A DNA stretch of 64,000 nucleotides from Parelaphostrongylus tenuis (GCA_019055375.1 JAHQIW010004047.1:186001-250000), one strand, 5' to 3'; numbered from the stretch's first letter, positions 10,441 through 24,670 are shown. The notes: a model not told the origin generated them from the sequence alone. Numbers and translations: made by a program.

Positions 10441-13400
10441 CATTTTTTCCTTTGCTGTTTAAATTCGACCCGATTAAATTCGTTTCTCTCGTTCAAGAAA
10501 AAATCAGACAGTATCTGTTTTCCCTAGTGATCTCTGCTTATTTTCTTGTCCTTCTACGGATTAACTTCGGTTGCGATTTTTGTCAACTGAACGGTCGGTC
10601 GCACATTCGGGGCATCGGTGCAGTCAAATCAAAATCGCCAAACTCTCTGATCAACAGAGACCAATGACTGCCCATGATGAGGAGCTGTAAATTGAATAAC
10701 AAAATCACGTTGAGACTCTTAGAAGGAACTGACTTATGGGCACTCCTCTTACCCTTCTATCGTATCTGTAGTGAGTTAGTTACACGTGAATGCAACACTA
10801 GCTTGCATGTCATGTGGATTGTAAAATAATATGAGCAATGAACTTACACGAGATTAAAAATATAGAATTTAAAGTAAGGGAAGGAATGCTGAGATGGCAG
10901 GAGAAATTTGTGATATTGTCTGCTCCTAAGTATACTACTATGTTGTACAAAAACGTGGCTGTTTTCGAACGGTGATTTGAAATGTGCTAGTAAAAGTTTG
11001 CTCAATTTTCACCATTCATATAGTTGTTTTGTTAACATTGATTTCTAAAGTCAAGCCCATAATGACTCTGAAATCATCTACGATGGCGGTCTCATCGGTG
11101 AACGATTTGGGGCAATCGGTGAGATGCCTGAAAATTGTCTGACTACCTAGGCAACAGGAGTGATGAAATTATTGTTTCATTCTTGAGCAGACGCGAAGTT
11201 ATAAAAAACAAAATCCACCAAGTTGGTTGACGTTTCGGCTGTTTCGTCTTCTTCAGAATCTACAGAGGAAAAATTGGCATGCAATCTACTCAATGATGCA
11301 CTTTCGTAATACAAGAACAAAAAGATCTCAATACACTATATTCATTCACATCCATAGTAGACAGTTTCTTTATTTGCTTTACAAACGAAATTCGGCTTTT
11401 ACATCATCCGGAGCGAACGTTTGATTTTCTCTCCTACTCCTGCTTTTAATTTCGGCCTAACGTCATCTCCGAATCATCAAGTAGGAAACCCGGCCAAGGA
11501 TTCATTGCCGAAATCCATTCCATGGAGACGACATCGTGAATACGTGAAAGCGCCCTTGCAAGGTTACATCGGGAAACCATGGAATATCTTATGCACGACC
11601 AGCAATATACCATTTGGAATATGTGCTAGGATCCACACAACTAGTGAAGACGAACCATTGAAGTATCTAGGAAGTGCTCAAACTTTTACATCTTTACAAG
11701 TCTGCGGGGCGTTGTTGGAATACAACTCTGAGTCTTGTAGTAGTGGAAATGTGGCATAGGTCAGCAGAAACAATTAGCATGAGGTATGGCGCGAGGTCAC
11801 ACGTATTCACAAAACACTCCTACTAACGACTTATTTCCGGATTTTTGGAGTTCGGAGCTTCCATAATTACAGCTATAGCATGTTGTTGAAGTAATCTGTG
11901 TCAACCGTAATCCTCTTGACGGTTGATGATTTGAGGACGTCATTAAAGTCTTCATTTTTCCTCATCTCGTGCAAGAGTAGCACGGTAGAATCTCTTTGTT
12001 GTATTGACTTTCTAAGTATGATATTCCTTCAAAATTTTTATGAACTACTGCTACCATGAGGTTGTCATTCTTCCTGATATGCTTTTGACATCCCAAAAAA
12101 CCCATCGCTAAAGAGTCATGCTCATGTGCTGCCATTCAGGCCCATCACCTATCGCCCACACTCGATTCCAGACTTACTAACGAGCACAGCGACTGCTCTG
12201 GCCTTTGATCGTTTATATAAGTTTGTGCTTCGTTCCCTCAGCCACATGCGTCATGCGAGATGCCACTTCCGAATGCGAGTTCTGAAACGGGAACGATAAA
12301 TCATCACATTGGTTAGACACGACGGATCGTTGACTCGAAAAGGAGAGCTGACAAGCGCGTTCTTATCCACCTCTCTCTCCCTTTGGTCTTGTAGCATTCG
12401 CGGATGATAGCGTGGATGTACGTGATCAGGATGTTTGAAACGAATTCATTTGTATGATTATTTTTTATTGAAATTTTAATCGACGATCATTGGCGCATTG
12501 ATTGAAAGTTCGAAGCTTCTCACCAAGAAGAAAAATCATCCCTATTATGTTCCTAGTGTTGTGAATCTCTCAAAAAAAAAATTGCATCACAACACTTCTT
12601 ATCTAAAGTCCTTCCAGTTTAAATCACCGATGTGATACGTTATCCACATAATGGTCAAAATTTCGCATTTAATTTATTTCAGTATTACACTATTGAACAT
12701 TATTTTTTGTACACTTTGGTTAACTTTTGGGTGCACCTAATCGTCCTAATTTATATCTTTTCAATAACATTCGATGTGAGAAAGATTGCATCACCAAAGT
12801 TTTACAAGTAGCGTGAGTTCTGCGTCTTTTTGACTGTTGACCAACATTTTTCAGGATATTGATACTTCAAAATGCAGACTGCAAATTGCCCATCCAAATG
12901 GAGCTTGATTAGAGTTGGAAAAGCCGTCCATAACATAAACATGTCTTTTATAGAATCGTAGAATGTAAGGCAAAACTCCACTTTCCCTCTATGGAATTGT
13001 ATACGAACGTCGATACTGACGTTTTCGCTAAACAATCATGGGAGCTCTGTTGCCAGATTTGACCCGAAAACTGATCTCTTGTAGTTCGTCCTTAGATTGC
13101 GTCTTACATTTTCCGCTAAGCGGTGGTAACGAGACTAGTCCATATAGACGTTTCTACCTTGGTCATAATAAGATGATGTGTATAACAACAGCAAAAATTC
13201 CTATAATATACCTCTCGTGGCAGCGTAAGGATTCCCAACCTGAGGCAAAGGTCGGTGAATAATTCAATCTCTCCAATGGTTTTAGGATCCTCTGTTCTTA
13301 GCAATTGCTATGGTAGGCGTTATTATAGTATGAAATGAATTGGAATGAATACGTTCCCATATGGCTTGACAAAAACTGACAGTACTTTGTTTGGATAGTG

Positions 13401-15034
13401 GTGATAAGCACTTTCTACAGAAAAGCAATGCAAAAGACCGAGTCATTTGCAGACGGGGAGGAGAGAAGCACGGTGACTCTTATACATCGTGCAAACGGCC
13501 TGAACGTTAAGCCACGTTGCTGATGTTCAAAAGACATGAACTGCAGCAAACTCATGAAATTTGCCGTCCGATTTATGCGGACATCCATCAGCACCAGTAG
13601 AAATAACTTCCCAGATTTCTAGTGTACAAATGAATTTTGCGATATTTTTGAATGCTGGATGGTCACATGGGTGCAACAGGTCGGCTAGCATATATCAACG
13701 GCACTCGTGTCAATATAAAAATGTCACTGAATCTCGACACTTCATTCATATTTTTATTTACATTTTTGTTCACTATGTATTTCAATCATAAGCGCAGATC
13801 ATATTAATCTTTTAGCTTCTAATACTTCAGAATATGATTGATTTTGGTTATCTAGTTCATTTTTTGACACGGTTCATGAACTAAACCTACGTTCAAATCT
13901 AAGTATAAGTCTAACGTAGAAGCCGAAAACGGGAAGAAACGTGTGCTAGATGAACTTTCGTATGGAGTGGTTGTACAGACTAGGTTCTTTTGGAGTGATA
14001 TGGTCCAGAGTTTACTAACTTCCACCTCTGTGTTGTATTCATTGCACTGTTGACTTGCCATACAAGAAGGCGTTCATGATGCCGGGTTGCGATGCACAAC
14101 TTTGGCCATTTTCATTCTAAAGGCCAACGGAAAGTTAACCTATGGGTTTTAGCCCTTCAAAAAGCCTATTGAAGTAATTGGAAGCATATTTTTGTTCCTA
14201 GGAATTAGCGAGTTTTTTCTAATGGTGAATTGCTGTTGTTCTGATAGAAGCACTTCAGAACTTCTAAGATAAAAAGGCTTTTCCTCTCAGTAACTTACTC
14301 ATCCAAAACTGTTTTGCTCCGGCACACTTTTTGAAGATGGTTAGTATATTCATAAAACAACTTTTTCAGCTATGAGGCTACCACGTCCTAGTGTGGTCAG
14401 GAATTTTTTTATGTGTGGGAAGTAATGAGGAAACATTTCGCTCAAATCCGATCTATAAGTCACTATTATAGAATGCTCTTCCACTATAATTCTGCTTAAA
14501 ATAAGATTGCGGGAGAAACCAATAACAAAATCAATCAACTAATTCCAAACTTGACAGTGCGGACGGAGTAACGTTTGTTTAATTGCTTACAAGTCCAAAT
14601 TCAACCCTTAATAAAAGTGGAATAATACGTTATGTTGAGAATAAGGATGTTACAGGTTCATCTTGGCAGATTGAGAAAGCCAGTATCTGGTCACAATGAC
14701 TATACATATTTTTTCTAAATCAATTAATACCATTCATTGGCAGCTCAGGATGGTCGACTTGAAGATGAAAGTGGCAATATTCTTCAAGAGCGCGTGAATC
14801 ATACGTGATTCACATGTCATATTTATATGTTTCAAGATCGAGACAGTAAGTTGATTCATACATGTTTCAGTACGCGAATGCGTGTCTTTATTTCTTTTTA
14901 CTTCTTTAGTCCTCTCTCCGACAGCATGCACTGCTGATTACCGTTTGTACTTAATATGCCTACTCTGCCTTGTAGAAAGTCTGCTTAGAATGCTTGAATT
15001 TTTCCGAAGTCCATGTCGTCTTCTCGCATATCTA
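10441..15034. other. Intergenic region, no gene recognised
   Basis: About 4.6 kb without a recognisable gene. The longest open frame is 112 codons (11421-11759, +) with no motif and no splice support. At 11206-11275 there is GTTGACGTTTCGGCTGTTTC followed by TCTTCTTCAGA, one end of a family H element. The rest is AT-rich without repeats I could name. Confidence 0.4.
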
Positions 15035-15245
15035 ATAGGTTGGGGAAAAAGTTTTGAGAAAATGCTTCTAACTTTTTTGGATGTCAGCCATTTTTTTGTG
15101 TTTTTAAGCTCATTTGGAAGCCCGTCTTCGCCCGCGTTGATAGGTATATAATTTATCTGCTTATTTCAGAATGGTGTTTAACAGGCCGGCGCCGACACCT
15201 AAAAAATTTACAAGCTTTTTCTCAGAACTTTTCCCCAACCTATCT
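15035..15245. mobile_element. Mariner-type MITE
   Basis: Terminal inverted repeats of about 45 bp start TAGGTTGGGGAAAAAGTTTT (left, 15038) and, inverted, TAGGTTGGGGAAAAGTTCTG (right, 15243). Both are bounded by TA. The TTAGGTTGG-G-AAAAGT pattern is that of mariner elements. The ~205-bp element has no transposase. Confidence 0.75.
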
Positions 15246-15497
15246 ATATCAATTTTGCCAGCTCTTAACAATCTGTGTTCCCCATTCCTGGTATGTAGGG
15301 TGGGTGGTGCGGCCTGTGGCACTGACGAGGCGAGCGAAATTGCCAAAACGTACTCGTAGCACTGACGTTACAAATCGCGAAAAGGCTAAAAAGTCCATCA
15401 GAGCATCATCGACAAATTTTATCTTACGAAAAGCTCATAAAATTTTCACCTCCGATGTGTATATTCTAAATCCCATACGCTTGATGATTTTTTAAAA

Positions 15498-16234
15498 TTG
15501 TTTTCCCGCAAGTGTTCAATCAGCCATACTCGTCAAACTGTGCGGATGCACCCGATGGATATTGTTTTTTGTCTCAGTTACGTCAGCACATCAGGAGTCT
15601 TCGCTTCCTTGACACTTTGTGAAATAATGATGACATCGCCCAAAAAACGAGAATTTGATGTGAATCTTCTGAAAATGAGTATGCTTTCCAATTCTACACC
15701 ATGGATTATAAGTGTAGATGAAAAGGCGTGGGCGTAATGCTGTCATTTGTTGAGATATCTAATTGAAATACTATAGATCCCGTATAAAACCATATTGTCA
15801 TGATTATCAATGCATCTCTGTGAATAAACGGTGCTAAAACAATGGCATCCGTTTCGACACTGTCAGCAGCGTTCCATTGTGAAGAAAATCATAAGCGAAC
15901 GGTTTCAGACTTCTATGATCGTAATTGCGGTTTCGTCATAACCCTAGCAGTAGAATCCACTCCATACTGTGGATTATGCAAACAGCATTACTTTATGGAG
16001 AATCATTCATGTGTGAATTGTTTTCAACTAGTTATATGGGATAGACGGAAACCAAACGTCATAGCGAAAGTGACAGTGATGAGGACTGCGATGCAAATGA
16101 TCACTGGAAAGATGAACAAGCCACCACGTTTTGCTGAAAATGACGTCATCGAATTCCATGAGGATTACACCGCCTCTCGACTTATGGGACCCATTGTTCA
16201 TCCAGAACAAATCTATGGAATAGCCGTAATGTAG
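15498..16234 (+). pseudogene. Possible mariner transposase relic
   Basis: The frame 15498-15734 ends PWIISVDEKAW, which resembles the first catalytic block of mariner transposases (I-T-DEKW), preceded by KKREFDVNLLK at the position of the usual R-xx-C-LL stretch. A following frame of 130 codons (15842-16234) has no motif I recognise. The mariner-type MITE at 15035-15245 lies just upstream, which makes a mariner origin plausible. The match is short and could be chance. Confidence 0.3.
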
Positions 16235-16239
16235 ACGAG

Positions 16240-19200
16240 AATTTAAGCCGCTTCTTCTAATAAATGGTAGCTTCAACTCGGGTTAAATCTAATTGACAAG
16301 CTCTACGCTTTTCTTCGACAGTTTAGACTATTTGTGACTCAATTTGTGCCATGAGGTCGCCTTTTTATAGCCAACTCAAAAACATTAAAATGTATTTGAA
16401 AATAAATCACTGTTATCGTTCAGTGTTCTCCAAAGAATGCAGGCCGATTCTATTCCATTAATCCGCCGTGCTAATACCTTTTTTACAGGTTTTATTTGAA
16501 TTCATAGAGTCTTTCAGCGAACGATGACACCATGCGCATTTATATACATTTTGTATGTAATCCTCACCAAACGGTTAAGTATGAGTCATATATGACTCAC
16601 GCATGTATATAATTACTTGCGTCTGAAAACTTATGCAACTTATATTCACTTCATACTGAGATTTCATAATTCAGAGCCATCAGAATCCAAAATTTCGGCC
16701 ATCGAAGCGCGTGTTTTGTTATTCCACAATGATGAATTTCTCATTTTGCCACAGTGCCCAAAGTGTATTTTTCACTCTTTTTCGTTCAAAATGCTGACTT
16801 CTGTGTCTTTCTGCTTCTTGCTGAACTGTCTTCTAAAGTCATCGTGATTCAAAATTTACAAACTCTTTTTGAAAAAAAGGAAATTTGCAAATGCTTTCTC
16901 GATTTTAGAATTTTTGATTTCACAAGTGAAAATCGTTACTTACATCCTTGAAACGTTGGGCTATTTACGGTCAAGCTTGGATCTTGAGCCTGAATCTCTC
17001 AAAACATTTAATTGAGGCTTTCTCTTGGCCGCAGTGCAACGAAACAAACAACTGTGGCAAAGACCAAAAAGCGCTTTGAGTTCATTCAACAGTTACCAGC
17101 AGTGTGCGTTACTTCTCTCCCAACGATCCTTTTGTCTTTAGCTCAAATTTTCATGAAGAGAAAATGGGTTGGAGAGCAGATAATAACACCAATCTTTTTA
17201 TGTTCAACAATTTCATCTACATTCGTTTGAAACAAGCTTTCACTAGTTAGCGGATGCGAACAACTTCAACATTCGTTTTATGACCAGAACTTGATGAAAT
17301 GAAGAAGTGATTTTCAGTGGGATTTCCACTTCTCATCAATTTCACCTGCTGTTTACAGTGGTTGTTTAGCGTCGAAATCAATGTTGGTGGTCTGAGCGGT
17401 GGCCGTGTTGCTGAGCTCGTCGGTGATGTGTCACGTGTGCCGTCCTAAACACGTTCTTCTCGTCGCCACCGACGACTCACTGACTAGTTCTTTCATATGG
17501 TCAAGTTAGCGTAACCTCTTCTCTCCGTCCTAAACTCTTTGAGGTGTAAGCAGCTTCAAGAACGACATGATGGATTACGCTAGACATTTGTTAAGGAAGT
17601 CACTTCCATGATATGTTTCTGAAAAATCAAATTTGTAGCCGCTTTTATCTGCTAGAAATTGTAGTAATAACTCAATAGTTTCCGTTAAAACCTTTGAGTT
17701 GTCAGAAATGCTCCTAATTTTCGGTTTAATCTCACTCTCTCATATACTTCGAATTTTTCAACCTCTTTCATTTCGACTTTCGCCCTTATGTTGTCTAGTT
17801 CTCAACCAGATCATCAAGAGAAGCACCATAGAACATGTGACACTCGTCTAAGCACTCAAGTGTTGTTTTCTGGAATCGTACCTGACCTAATAACTGAAGA
17901 TCCTAGCGTTAGAATATCGTCATCTTCTCTCAGAGGTAACGACATCACCACCAAAAGTCCTCAGACTCTACACCTTGTACGACTTGATGGACTGGTACTT
18001 TTCGTCTCTAATAACTTTCACCCACATTTACCCTCGCATATGTTCGCCATGACTCAGTGAAATGAACAAGCTAATGGTATTTTTTGCTGTACTCGGTGTA
18101 CTCATTACTCCTTTCCTGATTTATCTTTTGCCTCCGTTTTCTTGGCGTTCAAATGCTGGTTCTTATGCTACTTACCAATCACTGGCGTAATCGGTAATAG
18201 ATTCATTATTCATTAAAAGTCAGTCAAGCCTGATTGTAGCATTTCCAGTCGTGCCTCCTGTCATTATTTTAATAATCCATACGCGACGACGACGTGACCT
18301 CCACGTAAGTCACGTGTTCCGAGAATAGTAACCGCTTTCAAATTTGAATCCATATATCTCAGTTCACAATGAATAACTGTGAGAATCTGCAAATCTGTCC
18401 GCTTTTGGCATATAAATATTCCTGTTTTAAGGTCGATATTCGCACGATCGAACACGAAAGCCACTAAACAAACGAAGGGAAACAGAGCACAGTGGATTCC
18501 CTAATGGATCGTCTATGTTTCCAGCTGCCGCTATTCCATTTGAATTCCATGATTTTAGATTTTTTGTATGCTTTTTTTTTGCAAATTTGGCTCATAGATT
18601 CAATTAAAGCTAGAAATTAAAATTTGAAAGCCTGAAAATCAAATTCAAATCCAGCCAGTTTGTGAAATTACATATAGTAGTCTCTTTCGTAAATTTATGA
18701 CTTTTTTCTCCTCAAATACTCTAATAGTCGATAATTACCGTCAATTATCGAAAAACCAGCTTCTTCGTTTCTCGGGAGATCTTACAACCGCATAACTCGC
18801 AGCGTGTAGCTTTAAATGTGATATTATACTGATGATAAGTGATAGACGATAATGATAATGTTGAAAGTGATACTTTCATGCTGCGAGTCCCAGGGGCGGT
18901 TACCTTTATGTTTATCCTTCAAGAGTTCGCTCTTGATATCCTGTTTTAGTGGTCCATTTGTAATTGAAATAAGGGAAATCTTTCTCTCCTTTCTTCGGCT
19001 TACCTAATGTAGATAAATTTATAGTTTTTCTAACTTCCAACTAACGAAATCTCGCAGTTAGCTTGAGTACGAATTGAATTTGATTGAATAACCAGGGTGT
19101 AAGGTGGGTTTTGCCAACCTTCCGCCATCAATTTTCTAGACGAAGAAATTTTGAGAAGGCATGAAAATTCTTGAATTATCTCACTTCTCGACATCTAACG

Positions 19201-22200
19201 TGCTTCAGAAATGATAAATGAACATCCAGCGTTTTCATCAATTCAATTCCATCTCATCATTTCTTGTTTCTATATGTCATCATCCAACGATGCATGACCG
19301 TTTCCTAGCTGTACACTCTCGTCACGAACTCGTTTGCACATCGTTTAACGCTTCTCTATTCTATAAAGTTCACGTCAAATCACCATAGAAGTTCTCTAAA
19401 TAATTGACATTTTCATGAATCCTTTTCATGACTCATTTTGTACATCAAAAGCAACCAATATGACCGTTTCACTCGTGCACTTGTTCTATGAGCTACATTC
19501 TGTTTCATCAATGTTTTTTCGTTTAGATTGTTTAGTTTTAATTTTCTACCTATTCTTTTTTCATGCTACGACACAGTAGTGCTGAGATACGAGCAAAACT
19601 GGGAACCTGAGAGGCCTGGAACATCGAAAGGGTGATTACGGTTTCGAGCCTACCTAAATTTCCGAGTTTTGTAGATGTCTCAGCATTCTTATGGTTGTCT
19701 CATTCGTTAATGACTAAACGAGCATTGCAGACGAATATCTCTGTGAATAGGTTGTTCGTGTGAAAGCAACTTTCAATCTCTGTAAATTCACCGAAGTTTA
19801 ACTGACTATTGTTCGGTAAACTCCATAATGATTTTCAAGACTCTTTATCTGTTTTACCGTCTATTCTATTCATTTTCACCTCTCATGAATAATTAACTTT
19901 CAATTTGGCACATTCGCTTGGACACCCAGGCGGCCGCATGGGACTACGCCTTCGTCATTCCGGCCGTCCGTTGAAATCAATGAAGGACAACCAAAATGGC
20001 CTCGAAAAAAACCGGCTTCTTTTTTTCTAATCTTCGATCTGTGATTCAATTGTTGTCCACATGTTCTTCGACTTGTCTTCTTTTCAGAAAAAGTCCATTT
20101 CTTATGTGTAATGGAGAAATTCGTTTATCATAGTGCCACGACGATATCAACAAAGTGTAGTTGGCTTTGCAACAAGCTTGAGATTTTTTTGAGGGTTTTC
20201 TATGATTTTTTCACCCTTCACTATATTCTCACTCCGTATGATGACCGTGTTTCATCATAACGATGTGTAACGATAGCAAAATCAAGTTTTGGTTGAAATT
20301 TGAGTTATACACTGCTGAATCATATCGGTAAAAGAGTCATAAAAAGAACTCTATTTTCACTCATTTCGCTTCTTACCCATCGAAGATTGCTCATTAGTGG
20401 ATACGCTGAGGGAAATGAGGAATCCATTGTACTTGGGGCAAAATTCAAGACCAGGGGTGATGATGAGTGGTTGAAACATCAGTCATGGTGCTGCGTGAAC
20501 ACAGAGTTTTCGGGGAAAGTCGTCCTGCATTGGGACAACTGCTCCTGTTTTGATGCATGTAGTCGATGATGTGACTCTTATTTTGGCCTGGCTATGAGAA
20601 AAGTGAAAAGGTAATGACAAAGAAAGCGCCATTTATGGCATTCACATGATTGCTTACGATATGAGAAAATTTATGTGCCTTTACTTTCGTTTGAAATTGT
20701 GGGCTGTAGCTTTTTGAGAGGTTTTGAACACGTTCATTCTCGTGGATCCTGATTCTGTTAGTTCTAGAGTGTAATGATAACGGACAAGAAGTTATTGGCT
20801 CGCGTCCATTTCGCCAGGAATGCGACCTCTGAAGGACAAGACCGGTTGTACAAGATTAGTTTATTTGTTTTAACTTGTCAGCTGACATTCTGAATGGATC
20901 TACTAATTTGCAAGAAACGTCGGTATAAATGGAACCGTCGTGATGGTTGAGAGTGGAGTCGAATACTTCCCAACCATTTTCATCAAGCGTGCAAAAACAT
21001 AATCAATTCATACAAATTGTGTAGTAAGAGCAGATCCATGTTTATAAGTTGACTTGACAAGTAACAGGTGACACATTGTGCAGATACTAGAACATCCTTT
21101 ATTCGATTTTTTCCACTCGATATGGGATCGGCTGCTGCTTGAGTAGTTTAGCATTTATGATGTCAACGAATGGTGGACTAATTGGTTTTCTTAGAGTTCC
21201 AGAATTTCACGTCATAGTCCACGACGAGCCAAACTTTGTAGATTGGATGGAGCTCTTTCAAAGTAAGTCTCACGCGAGCTAAGGATGCGCACCTATTGAA
21301 GGTCATCTCTGCCACTTCATAATTCTCGTCTGTTTATACTTTTCGCTGATATTATATTATCGATTCGTATTCTGTGCAAATGCTTGCTTTCCTGCTTGAT
21401 TTCGCGTTTTATCGTACGTACATCTCCAGGGCTGTGCGTGTGACTGATTGATGAAGATAAAATATCGCTGTAGCTGTATTATAATGATTTTTCCTTCGTA
21501 ATTGTCATACCGAGTCATATCGAGTGAAGCTGGGCACCGCATCAAGGAATGACATGGTCTTGATAAGGATATAGGATAGAACGTTCAGTATTAAATAATC
21601 CTGGAGAGATGCACCATACTTTGATAAATATCGAGGATATAATTAAATGCATATAGTCTTCTGTATGGTGAGTTGTGTTAGCGGTGGCTTTTTGACGCAT
21701 GAAGCTATTGTTTGGAATCTTGCGATATGACTTTGGTGCTAAGTCGCTGACCACAAAAAGCCGAAAGACTTTATAGTTCGGAGCGCGAGGATGAACCAAT
21801 GACTGAATCAGTGTCTATCGTAAAGACTTCTAATCACCACGCTACTCTCCCTCTTGTAATTTTGGTATAGATTCCTTTAGAAAAAAATTATGATTTATTG
21901 TTCTTTGAAAGCTCATGGCAAATTCAACCCCTATTTCTATAGTGCCATAAATGAGCTTAGAATAAATCTTGTTGACCGAAATGAAAACTGATAATCTATA
22001 CATGTTAACCAACGAGAAAAATAAAGGGTTTATTGTGATTGTGTAGATCTGTGGACCTGTGGAGGCGATGAAGTCGTTGCTCGTAGTTTTGAAATTGCCT
22101 AGATTTCAAAGCAATTTCTTGCACAAGGAGCTGTCGAGATGTCTGAAGGTTGTCAGAAAGCGAGAGATCTGATGAGTATAGTGGACTAGTCAAGGTTCTT

Positions 22201-23460
22201 TACCCTAGCTAATACGAACTCTGTAGCGTTGGTAGCGCTGCATGTGGTAAAGCATTATCATGGAGAACTATCGATGCTTCTCTATCAACCAGTACAGGCC
22301 ACGAGGTATACTTTCCAGAAAGTTTCTACCTCATTCCGTCGCTTTGCTGGACGTGCTTCTTCGCTTCAATTCTCTCAGTCGGATCCACAAAGTGTGACGG
22401 ACTAAACCAGCAGCAAACCACCGTACGATTAGTCAAACACTGAGCCGCTCGTCACCGGTTGTCGAAGAGGATCCGATTGTTGTCGCACGTGACAATACCG
22501 TCCGAAGTCGGGCCGTTGCGGACCCAGGCGAAAAAAGGCCGACGATACATCGGAACGGCTACTTTACTGATTGCTGTTCAGTTCTAGCGGCATTCATTTG
22601 TTGATTTTCTTCGACTTTGCAGTGACCTTCAGATACTCGAAATGATTGAGATTCTCGAGACACTGAGTACTTCTGCAAGTTACTAAGCAACAATGCGTAA
22701 TTGCTTTCACCAAACACTCCTTGATTTCACCGTCGTCTATAGCAAGATACCTCTACAGCATCCCTCACATCCAAGTTCAAGCGGCCGCGACGAAATATTC
22801 TTACCTTAAGCGCTTCTGTTGTCATCCCCTTGGCCTTATATCTCATTTTACAAGTGTCGTACCGTTTTTGAAGACCATTTGATTGGAGCACGATGTTTTA
22901 AGATGAGGCTACTGGGTTTTTTGAGGCGTTCTATTGTTCGGTTTGCATAGATGGAAAAAGGTGAAAAAGATTTTACAGGCGAAAAGAGAACAATTGACTT
23001 TCGCCTCTAGAGGACTTCTAAATGACGCACGGACAGTATAGTGTTCATACGGTACTGAAGATGTTCATGTTTCAAGCGCTTTGCGCTACATCACGACCGT
23101 GTTGGGATTCGCTGTAGATTTGTCGAAGTTGGTGTTCCCGAAAATCCTATTTCCGCTTTTCAAAGTTTTCAAAGCATAATTTATTTGCTATAAATCCTAT
23201 AAACACAGAAGGCGCATTAGAGACGCTGCAGAATGATCCCTGGCAATGCAGCGTTGGTAAGAGAAAACTATGGTTAAAATATAACGGTGGTAATACTGGT
23301 AGCCGTAGTTGTGTAGTGGTAGCACGCGCCTCCCATATGGGTGAAACGCGGGGTCAGCTCGCGCTTGGGGTCGAATGTTGTGCCTAATAATCAGCATCCT
23401 GCACTGTAGATGAAGTCCGACGGCATACGATAGGTGCAGTGCTTTCCACTGGAGTTTACC
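16240..23460. other. Large gene-free region
   Basis: About 7.2 kb with only short open frames (90 codons or fewer) and no exon, RNA gene or repeat that I can identify. The frame 20300-20569 (+, 89 codons) is the longest near its centre and shows no family motif. GC-richer patches occur at 19920-19980 and 22380-22560. It may contain regulatory DNA or unrecognised old repeats. Confidence 0.35.
23299..23409 (+). repeat. tRNA-like element, family F copy 1
   Basis: Contains GTTGTGTAGTGGTAGCACGC (A-box-like) and then GGGGTCAGCTCGC in the B-box position, followed by a tail AATAATCAGCATCCTGCACT. The same plan is seen at 30632, 54581 and 58757 on this strand and at 24150, 39101 and 58600 on the other. 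The arms do not fold to a full cloverleaf. Confidence 0.5.
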
Positions 23461-23462
23461 AA

Positions 23463-23990
23463 CTCTTTACTTTATCGATTCGTCTTCACAATATGTCTTT
23501 GCTTCCTTTCGGTTATAAGGTGACAAATAAAAACCCGACTTCAATCGCTGGCTGAGAGCTTTTCATAGGAGTGTCGTCCAAAGAAAGAGCTCTGCCCGGC
23601 GAGAAATATGCGCGTCTGATACACAAGAAATTCTCTTCTGTATCTGCGTCCAAAAAAGGCTTTTTCGAGAACTGGCGACGTGGGGCTGTAGCCTGAAGTC
23701 TCAGCTTTCGAATGTTTATTTCAACGAAAAGTTTCTGTCCAGCGAATGATGTCGGATTTTTATTAGTCCCCTTATAACCAAAAAGAACCGTTTTTCTCAC
23801 TGTGCGGATCCCAGCTTAAACGTCGTAGAATACTGGGTGGAGCGAGTCTCCTTGCAATCTCGAGGATAAAGGATAACCTGGCTGTGACGTTCCATAAGGC
23901 GTTGATGTCGACTGCCGAAGAGAGTTTGGGGGTGGAGCTCGCTCCACGTGTTCGCGACGAGCATCACAGCCACTCGGCCACGGCGCTCCG
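23463..23990 (-). repeat. SINE family B copy 2, split by a MITE
   Basis: Read on the minus strand, the head (23990 down) is GGCCGAGTGGCTGTGATGCT, followed by GTGGAGCGAGCTCCACCCCC in the B-box position. The body GGAACGTCACAGCCAGG and the motif GGGATCCGCACAGTG follow. The tail that should directly follow (TGTGAAGACGAATCGATAAA) is found only after about 290 bp of a foldback MITE (23502-23790). The SINE was therefore the older element. Confidence 0.65.
23502..23790. mobile_element. Foldback MITE, family C (short copy)
   Basis: Inverted termini: GGTTATAAGGTGACAAATAA at 23511 and, inverted, GGTTATAAGGGGACTAATAA ending at 23779. Homology extends to CGACTTCAATCGCTGG / CGACATCATTCGCTGG and on to the TTTTCATAGGAGTG stretch. 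The family recurs at 46466, 53940 and 56860. It is inserted in SINE family B copy 2. Confidence 0.7.
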
Positions 23991-24149
23991 TTTACTGACT
24001 CTACTTATCAAAATTCTTTTCAGTAGGGAAAGGAGGGGTTTACGGAGAAAACTTCGATATACTTCAACATAAATCTTCATTTTTCTGCTTTCTAGCTGTG
24101 ATATGATTTTAGAAATACATATCTGAGACCACAGTTTGGCATGCTAAAC

Positions 24150-24226
24150 ATCCAACCCCAGGCGCGAATTGAACCTGCTTCTTACCCTTACCAGGGCGCG
24201 TACGACCACTACACGCCCCCGTATAG
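24150..24226 (-). repeat. tRNA-like element, family F copy 2
   Basis: On the minus strand: GGGGGCGTGTAGTGGTCGTA, then GCAGGTTCAATTCGCGCC, i.e. A- and B-box-like blocks at tRNA spacing. A short copy without a clear tail. Confidence 0.45.
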
Positions 24227-24424
24227 GATGTAGCGGAGGTCCAACTCAAGCCTGCTATCGTATGTTCCGCATAGCACTCGATACAATCAGATTTGATATG
24301 CTCTTACGGGTGAAATGTTTGAATATGGGAGTCGAAACTCGAAAAAAAAAACTGCTCTTTCTCGATGTTCTGACACAACGATATCTTTGGATATTCGGAT
24401 ATTATTGAAATATTTTTAGACACT

Positions 24425-24670
24425 TTATCTGATTCGTCTTCACAGTGTTTTTCACTGAGCGAATCTCAGTACTTTTAGCATTCAACTCGTTTTCTCGTCT
24501 TCTTCCTGAACGTCGTAAAATACTTGTCGAGCGGGTCTCTACGTAATCTCGAGGATACCCTGGCTGTGGCGTTCCATAGGGCGTTATTGTTGACTATCGG
24601 AGAGTTCAGGGGTGGAGCTCGGCTCCACGCGCGCCTCGACGAGCAACACAACCACTCGGCCAGCACCCCC
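24425..24670 (-). repeat. SINE family B copy 3
   Basis: Minus-strand head TGGCCGAGTGGTTGTGTTGC (tRNA-Ser/Leu-like A box), then GGAGCCGAGCTCCACCCC where a B box is expected. The body has GGAACGCCACAGCCAGGGTA and the tail CACTGTGAAGACGAATCAG. It is nearly collinear with the copy at 27069-27326. Confidence 0.65.

Noticed and set aside
11421..11759. 112-codon plus frame in the intergenic region
   Set aside because: No motif, no splice sites of the expected kind, and no composition shift. Probably chance.
20300..20569. 89-codon plus frame with HWDN resembling a transposase Asp block
   Set aside because: The surrounding residues do not fit mariner, and no terminal repeats were found.
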